Assembly (NCBI GenBank): GCA_034440595.1
Contig: JAWXCH010000157.1
Span: forward strand, 1-19,941
DNA length: 19,941 nucleotides
Direction of reading: 5' to 3'
Source: JAWXCH01 sp034440595
GTDB lineage: Bacteria > Planctomycetota > Planctomycetia > Pirellulales > JALHPA01
Of this stretch, positions 16,120 to 19,941 are shown piece by piece; position 1 is the first letter of the stretch; each line of letters begins with the position of its first letter. The position numbers and the translations under genes were made by a program. Under the pieces are notes generated by a model. The model worked only from the letters and a program-made list of their open reading frames with translations, ran no database searches and was not told the origin of the DNA.

Positions 16120-16839
16120 TCACACGATCGGGTTGGACTGATCGTGCGATTTTTCATCTTTGGCCAGATCGCAAGCCGGGGATCCGGAAATCTCTGCGGT
16201 GACTTCGTCCAGTTTGTTCAGCATTTTCTGGCCGCGGCGATGGTGCAGCCATAGCGCAAAACCTCCGATCAGTGCCGCGATCACAAGCACAATGGTTAGA
16301 CCTTTTTCCGCGCTCCGGATCCAGTTGGTGATATCCGGTCCAAACCAATACGAAAGCCCGAAGAAAAACACAATCACCACTGATGCACAAAATAGATCGG
16401 TCAGGATGAATCGTCGAAATGGATACCGAACAATTCCAGCGGTCAGATACACCGGCGAACGGATCCCAACCAGAAAACGCGAAGTGAACAGGACCATTGT
16501 CCCGCGCTGCTGAATGAGTTGCTCAATCTTTTTTTCGCGTTCCGGCGTAAGAAACCCGGTAAAGCGGGGATGATCTAGCAGAATTCCTCGGCCAAAGCGG
16601 TAGCCGATAAAATACATGATGCTATCACCGATCAGGCAGCCGATCAGGCAGGCTCCCATCGCCAGCCACGGGTTCATGTTGCCGCTGCTGGCCCAGACCC
16701 CGCAGGCGATGATCGCGACTTCTTCGGGAATTGGCAGTCCACAACCGGTGAGAACCAGGAAAATGATGACCCAGATGTATGAGGCATCACTCAGGAGCCA
16801 ATCCCAAAAGGCGAACAGCGGTGAAAGTTCAAACGGCAT
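16120..16839 (-). CDS. DedA-family membrane protein (SNARE-associated/VTT domain)
   Basis: A 239-residue polytopic protein of the DedA family, whose members include undecaprenyl-phosphate and phosphatidylethanolamine-type lipid translocases. Visible signature residues are GLPIPEEVAII (Glu39/Glu40) in the first re-entrant region and RFLVGIRSPVYLTAG (Arg121 and Arg127). The six-residue spacing of these arginines matches the essential pair known in E. coli DedA proteins. FRRFILTDLFCA and three later hydrophobic segments complete the fold. The C-terminus is a charged cytoplasmic tail. The gene lies 77 bases downstream of apbE on the same strand, separated by an inverted repeat. It is convergent with the GT-C-like gene. 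The exact lipid substrate is not predictable. Confidence 0.9.
   Translation of the reverse strand: MPFELSPLFAFWDWLLSDASYIWVIIFLVLTGCGLPIPEEVAIIACGVWASSGNMNPWLAMGACLIGCLIGDSIMYFIGYRFGRGILLDHPRFTGFLTPEREKKIEQLIQQRGTMVLFTSRFLVGIRSPVYLTAGIVRYPFRRFILTDLFCASVVIVFFFGLSYWFGPDITNWIRSAEKGLTIVLVIAALIGGFALWLHHRRGQKMLNKLDEVTAEISGSPACDLAKDEKSHDQSNPIV
16123..16154 (+). terminator. Weak intrinsic terminator-like hairpin after the GT-C-like gene
   Basis: CACGATC (16123-16129) pairs with GATCGTG (16140-16146) around a 10-base loop, and five T residues follow at 16150-16154. It sits 20 bases after the GT-C-like stop codon and overlaps the last codons of the convergent DedA gene. The long loop and the short gap before the T-run make it a weak candidate. 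Confidence 0.35.
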
Positions 16840-16853
16840 GCGAATTCCTGATA

Positions 16854-16904
16854 TCCGGGGTCCATTCTAGTCTCTCAGTCGTTTGAAGTGGACCCGGATT
16901 TTTT
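16854..16904. other. Inverted repeat with T-run between apbE and the DedA gene
   Basis: TCCGGGGTCCATTC (16854-16867) pairs with GAAGTGGACCCGGA (16885-16898), with one bulged base on each side, around a 17-base loop. On the + strand TTTTTT follows (16899-16904), then GC and an A-run, so T6-GC-A6 is itself a palindrome. It resembles an intrinsic terminator for the + strand, yet no + strand gene ends here. For - strand transcripts it lies in the DedA leader just after the apbE stop. Confidence 0.4.
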
Positions 16905-16916
16905 GCAAAAAAAGTC

Positions 16917-18071
16917 CTAAACCTCGCGAATCGGCCGGTCGGAATTCCATTGTAAATCGGTTTCATCAATGCCCACCGTTGTAACTTCCACGCTGCCCGC
17001 GTTTGTCCCGCGCCTGACGAGTATCAGGCCTAGATCGGGCCGGTTCTGACAATATCGAACCGATTCGTCCAGACCCATCACATAAAACGCTGTCGACATA
17101 GCGTCCGCCTCAGCCGCAGTTGGGGCCACGACAGTTGCGGAAAGTGTCCCCTCGGCAGGCCAGCCAGTTCGTGGGTCCAGAATGTGCCCGTACCGTTTGC
17201 CAGCTTGCACAAAGAACTGCACGCCGCTGCCGGAAGTGGCCAGTGCCCGGTTGACCACGCGGACCTGTGCGAGCCGCTGCTGCGGGCGCAGCGGATGACG
17301 CACACCGATCCACCAGCCTGGCGTAGTGGAGGCGGTGCTGGCCGCTCCACGGGCCAGAATGCTGCTTTGTCCGCCGTGCAACAGGAAGCTGGTTACACCT
17401 TGCTGCTCCATCACTTCTGCAGCGCGGTCCAAGGCGTATCCCTTGCCGATGCTACCGAGATTGATTTCCACCTTGTCGTCGAGAAATCGGAAAGTGTGGT
17501 CACTGGTATCGAGTTCAAGCTTATCGCTACCAACGTGTGACAGCGATTCCGTGATTTCCTGTTGCGTGGGTAGTTTGCCCGCTCGGCGGTAGAATCCCCA
17601 GAGTTTGGAGAGTGGCCCTGAGGTGATATCGTACGCACCTTCTGTTTCGCGGTAGCGATCGACCGCCATTTGCAGGGTTGCAAAAAGTCGCGGTTCGACA
17701 GTGACGGCGCGGTGAGCAGCGGTGCGATTGAGCCGACTGATTTCGCTATGCTCGCGGTAGACCGTCATCTGGTCTTCCAGTCGGTCGATCAAATCCAGCG
17801 CGGCAAAAGCGGCGTTGTTGGCCGCGGAAGCCGTTGCGACATTGAAGATGACCTCGAACTCGCAGGCCATTGCCTGTCGTGCATAGTGCGTCAAAAAGGT
17901 GTCGGCTTGCAGCGTCGCTTCGATGAGCGCTCCATCGGAACCCGGTTCGGTCGGCTCCTCAGTCCCCTCTGCTGCATCGACAACGCGACGGATTGCCGCC
18001 ACGGCAGCGCGTGCTGCACTTTGGCCGAGCAGAAACTCGCGACGATTGGCAGAGGGTGGTTGCTGGTCCAT
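16917..18071 (-). CDS. apbE: FAD:protein FMN transferase with Tat-like N-terminus
   Basis: ApbE flavinylates extracytoplasmic proteins by transferring FMN from FAD to a threonine, as in NqrC/RnfG and FMN-binding redox proteins. From ATG 18071 the protein has 384 residues; an in-frame ATG at 18116 would add 15 residues without family similarity. The start NRREFLLGQSAA (9-20) resembles a twin-arginine signal, though the hydrophobic stretch after it is weak. Family blocks are QAMACEFEVIF (66-76), the EDQMTVYREHSEISRLN helix, YDITSGPL, EINLGSIGKGYALDRA (202-217), LHGGQSS (231-237), HILDPRTGWPA (306-316) and EADAMSTAFYVMG (331-343). Asp333 and Thr337 are the expected Mg2+ ligands. No flavinylation target is visible in the window. 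The N-terminal linker (35-60) is acidic. Confidence 0.93.
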   Translation of the reverse strand: MDQQPPSANRREFLLGQSAARAAVAAIRRVVDAAEGTEEPTEPGSDGALIEATLQADTFLTHYARQAMACEFEVIFNVATASAANNAAFAALDLIDRLEDQMTVYREHSEISRLNRTAAHRAVTVEPRLFATLQMAVDRYRETEGAYDITSGPLSKLWGFYRRAGKLPTQQEITESLSHVGSDKLELDTSDHTFRFLDDKVEINLGSIGKGYALDRAAEVMEQQGVTSFLLHGGQSSILARGAASTASTTPGWWIGVRHPLRPQQRLAQVRVVNRALATSGSGVQFFVQAGKRYGHILDPRTGWPAEGTLSATVVAPTAAEADAMSTAFYVMGLDESVRYCQNRPDLGLILVRRGTNAGSVEVTTVGIDETDLQWNSDRPIREV

Positions 18072-18170
18072 CGTATGGTTGCAACAGAAGTAGGCGGAAC
18101 GTGATTGAGGCGGCAATTGCCTACGTTCATCCTACCTTATGCCGGTTCGGCAATACAAACGGCCACAGTC

Positions 18171-18267
18171 GCCTTTCACTCCGTGAAAGTGCGATTGCTT
18201 GCGGGATGATATGTTGGGGCGCGATGTCTTGCGGTGGGGGCAGGTGCTCTTTCGCGGAGCGAAAGGC
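18171..18267. repeat. Second REP-like pair of inverted hairpins
   Basis: The left arm (18171-18189) contains CTTTCAC-TCC-GTGAAAG and the right arm (18249-18267) contains CTTTCGC-GGA-GCGAAAG, each a perfect 7-bp hairpin with a 3-base loop. The arms are reverse complements at 17 of 19 positions, and the two differences (A/G and T/C) are compensatory, so both stems stay paired. The spacer is 59 bases. The layout matches the 2262-2339 element although the stem sequence differs. It fills most of the gap between the aldolase-like gene's end (18293) and the apbE start. Confidence 0.78.
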
Positions 18268-18292
18268 AACAGAGAACGAAAGGCAGCTTAGC

Positions 18293-19555
18293 TTAGCCAA
18301 AAATCTGGTCGCGGCGAGCTTTGTTCCAGGCCAGCTTTTCAGCGGCAGACATCTTGCTAAAGTCTGGCTTGTCGGTGCTGAGGGCCGCGGTATCTGGTTT
18401 CGATTCACAACTGCATGCCGATTTGACTGGCCCACCGCAGCCGCAATCGTGATGTGCATTCTTGTCGGCGTTTGCGTGCCCAGCAACTTGTTTGGCAACA
18501 TCGACTGGCAGCGAGACCGTTGCCGAACCACCGTAGCTCATCACCGCGGTTTGCAGTTCCATGTCCTCGGCCAGCGAACGCCGCGGCTTGATCCGCAGAT
18601 GTTGCAGCACGCCGTGATAGGCCTTCACCGCTTCTTCAGGACTGATCTTTCCATCCAGAATGAGCCGTAGGAACTCAACAAACGCAAGCTGCGATTCGGC
18701 CTGATTGATCTTACGACCAAACAGTGCCGCACGGGCACCGTACTTTTGTGCTTCAGAAACGAGCTTGAACGCGTCGTACGTGGTGCCGGCACTGCCACCA
18801 AGGATGCCAACCACCAAATGCGGGTCATAACTGACCAGCTCTTGCATCGCCTTCGGACCTTGATAAACGATCTTGAGGAAGACTGGTCGACCGGCGTATG
18901 CCACTCCGGCTAGTGTTCGTGCGATATGATCGTTGATGAACGCCGGAATCTCGGCGCTATTCAGTTCGTGCGGAGCATTGGGATTGAAGACTTCCAAGAA
19001 GTGGCGAAAGCCTTTGGCTTCGGCCTCGATGCGAAACGTCTGGTACGCCTCCAGCGTTCGCAGGTCGTCTTCCAGGCGGTTATTCAGCGTAACGCTGTAC
19101 AGGCCGAGATTGGTGCCACGGCTCCGTTCGTCGTCGGTGCAAGCAACATGTCCACATTGAATATGGTCCAGTGAAGCCGAGCGAAATGGCTTGGCCGGAA
19201 TTTCAAGGTACTTCCCTCCGCGCACAACAAAAACGTCGCTGGTGTCGTTCGCCCGGCAGGCAGGGGTAACGGCGCTTTTTTCAAAGAGTTTGTCACGATA
19301 GGTGAGTACATCATTGGTGCTGGCCGACATCAGCATGATATCGACCAGACCTTGCTCAATAATCTGTTTGATCTGATCGCGGTAGTCGGCCAGATTGCGA
19401 TCGCGCGCTTCGCCCGCATGCGACTCGGGAGACTGCCCGGGCGCACCGATTCCAAACGCCATGTCGGCATCCTTGGCATCTGCCAGAATGAAGTCTTTGG
19501 CACCGAACGGATCGGCGTGGATATTGGCCAGCTTTTGATCAAGTGTCTTTTGCAT
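18293..19555 (-). CDS. Class I aldolase-like TIM-barrel protein with Cys-rich linker and C-terminal helix
   Basis: A 420-residue protein from ATG 19555; an upstream in-frame ATG at 19621 lies inside the tail of the dehydrogenase gene and is rejected. The body resembles DeoC/LacD/FbaB-type class I aldolases: DIMLMSAST, FLEVFNPNAPH, VFLKIVYQG with Lys228 as a plausible Schiff-base lysine, VVGILGGSAGTTYDAFKL and GARAALFGRKINQAE, which suits a barrel-end phosphate site. Beyond the barrel is CGC (Cys371, Cys373), seven residues, then CSC (Cys381, Cys383), then a polar linker and a terminal segment, FSKMSAAEKLAWNKARRD, predicted to be an amphipathic helix. The dehydrogenase gene ends 49 bases upstream, so they are probably co-transcribed. 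The substrate is unknown. I am sure of the gene and fairly sure of the fold, less so of aldolase chemistry. Confidence 0.72.
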   Translation of the reverse strand: MQKTLDQKLANIHADPFGAKDFILADAKDADMAFGIGAPGQSPESHAGEARDRNLADYRDQIKQIIEQGLVDIMLMSASTNDVLTYRDKLFEKSAVTPACRANDTSDVFVVRGGKYLEIPAKPFRSASLDHIQCGHVACTDDERSRGTNLGLYSVTLNNRLEDDLRTLEAYQTFRIEAEAKGFRHFLEVFNPNAPHELNSAEIPAFINDHIARTLAGVAYAGRPVFLKIVYQGPKAMQELVSYDPHLVVGILGGSAGTTYDAFKLVSEAQKYGARAALFGRKINQAESQLAFVEFLRLILDGKISPEEAVKAYHGVLQHLRIKPRRSLAEDMELQTAVMSYGGSATVSLPVDVAKQVAGHANADKNAHHDCGCGGPVKSACSCESKPDTAALSTDKPDFSKMSAAEKLAWNKARRDQIFG

Positions 19556-19604
19556 AGGTCTACGTTGTGCGTGTCTGTTTGCCGTGCTATTGATAGCTGC
19601 GATA

Positions 19605-19941
19605 CTACTTTGCCGAGCCAATTCGGGCTAACACGGTGTCAATCGTCTGACGCAAGACACTGGCACTTTGTCGCAGGCCTTGGACTTCTTTGGGCCACAG
19701 TTCGATCTCGTGTGTGGCGACGACACCTTTTCGCCCCACGACTGTCGGGACAGAGATGGACACATTGCGAATGCCGTAGCAGCCATTCTGCACGCTGGAG
19801 ACCGGCAGCAGGCAGTTGCGATCCAGCGCAATCGCTTCGATAACTTCTTTGATGGCGAGCCCGACGGCGAAACCGGCGCCACCTTTTTTCTTAATCACTT
19901 CAGCACCAGAGGTCTTCGTGCGAGTGAACAGTTCATTCGCC
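19605..19941 (-). CDS. Malate/L-lactate dehydrogenase, C-terminal part (cut by window edge)
   Basis: The reading frame is open to the window edge, so only the last 111 residues are seen. They match the C-terminal domain of the NAD-dependent malate/lactate dehydrogenase family: TSGAEVIKKKGGAGFAVG, then a helix AIKEVIEAIALDRN, LLPVSSVQNGCYGIRNVSIS, VPTVVGRKGV and the closing amphipathic helix ending VLARIGSAK. The SGAEV...GGAGFA block corresponds to the active-site helix region and YGI-x5-VPTVVGRKGV to the last beta hairpin. The catalytic His and the NAD-binding Rossmann half lie outside. Malate and lactate specificity cannot be separated, because the substrate loop is not in view. The gene leads into the aldolase-like gene 49 bases downstream. 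Confidence 0.88.
   Translation of the reverse strand, partial: ANELFTRTKTSGAEVIKKKGGAGFAVGLAIKEVIEAIALDRNCLLPVSSVQNGCYGIRNVSISVPTVVGRKGVVATHEIELWPKEVQGLRQSASVLRQTIDTVLARIGSAK

Noticed and set aside
19556..19621. Upstream start for the aldolase-like gene
   Set aside because: It would overlap the end of the dehydrogenase gene and adds a low-information stretch. ATG 19555 precedes a protein-like N-terminus.
1..19941. CRISPR arrays, tRNA or rRNA genes, insertion sequences, prophage or defence genes
   Set aside because: I saw no direct-repeat array, cloverleaf, transposase, integrase or recognisable defence protein on either strand.

Overview
The window looks like a chromosomal segment of a planctomycete, probably of the Pirellulaceae (Rhodopirellula/Blastopirellula-like). 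Three things suggest this. A free-standing LON substrate-binding domain gene sits beside folE. NupG-type nucleoside:H+ symporters are tandemly duplicated. Two short hairpin-pair repeats resemble ones I recall from that group. Most of the window is chromosomal housekeeping sequence: I see no phage, IS, tRNA, rRNA or CRISPR.

Left part (1-5889, all + strand): a LON substrate-binding domain gene whose N-terminus looks frame-disrupted, folE (GTP cyclohydrolase I), an integral membrane protein of unknown function, a REP-like hairpin pair (2262-2339), a small zinc-ribbon membrane protein, and a 989-residue FAD/Fe-S D-2-hydroxyacid dehydrogenase of the YdiJ/GlcD-GlcF type. A convergent AT-rich intergenic stretch follows.

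Middle part (6022-9886, - strand): mraZ, rsmH and a 678-residue single-pass LysM protein, read in that order. This is the head of a dcw-type division and wall cluster, with the LysM protein where ftsL normally lies. Upstream of mraZ is a good sigma70-like promoter. Abutting its -10 box are four TGG(G/T) boxes spaced exactly 10 bp apart, the layout expected of the MraZ autoregulatory operator. Strong hairpins lie in both the mraZ-rsmH and rsmH-LysM gaps.

Right of the mraZ promoter, + strand genes resume: queA (queuosine synthesis; FolE makes the distant precursor of the same pathway), a Nudix-like protein with an expanded Nudix box, two paralogous nucleoside:H+ symporters and a GT-C-like membrane protein. 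From 16120 to the end the genes are on the - strand. Read in transcription order they are the C-terminal part of a malate/lactate dehydrogenase (cut by the window edge), a class I aldolase-like protein with a Cys-rich linker and a short predicted C-terminal helix, a second hairpin-pair repeat, apbE (FAD:protein FMN transferase with a Tat-like N-terminus) and a DedA-family membrane protein.

The most interesting candidates are the aldolase-like/dehydrogenase pair, which could be the edge of a planctomycete microcompartment-type catabolic locus (inference only); the MraZ operator with the hairpin-punctuated mraZ-rsmH-LysM unit; the two hairpin-pair repeats that share one architecture but have different stems; and the disrupted LON gene.
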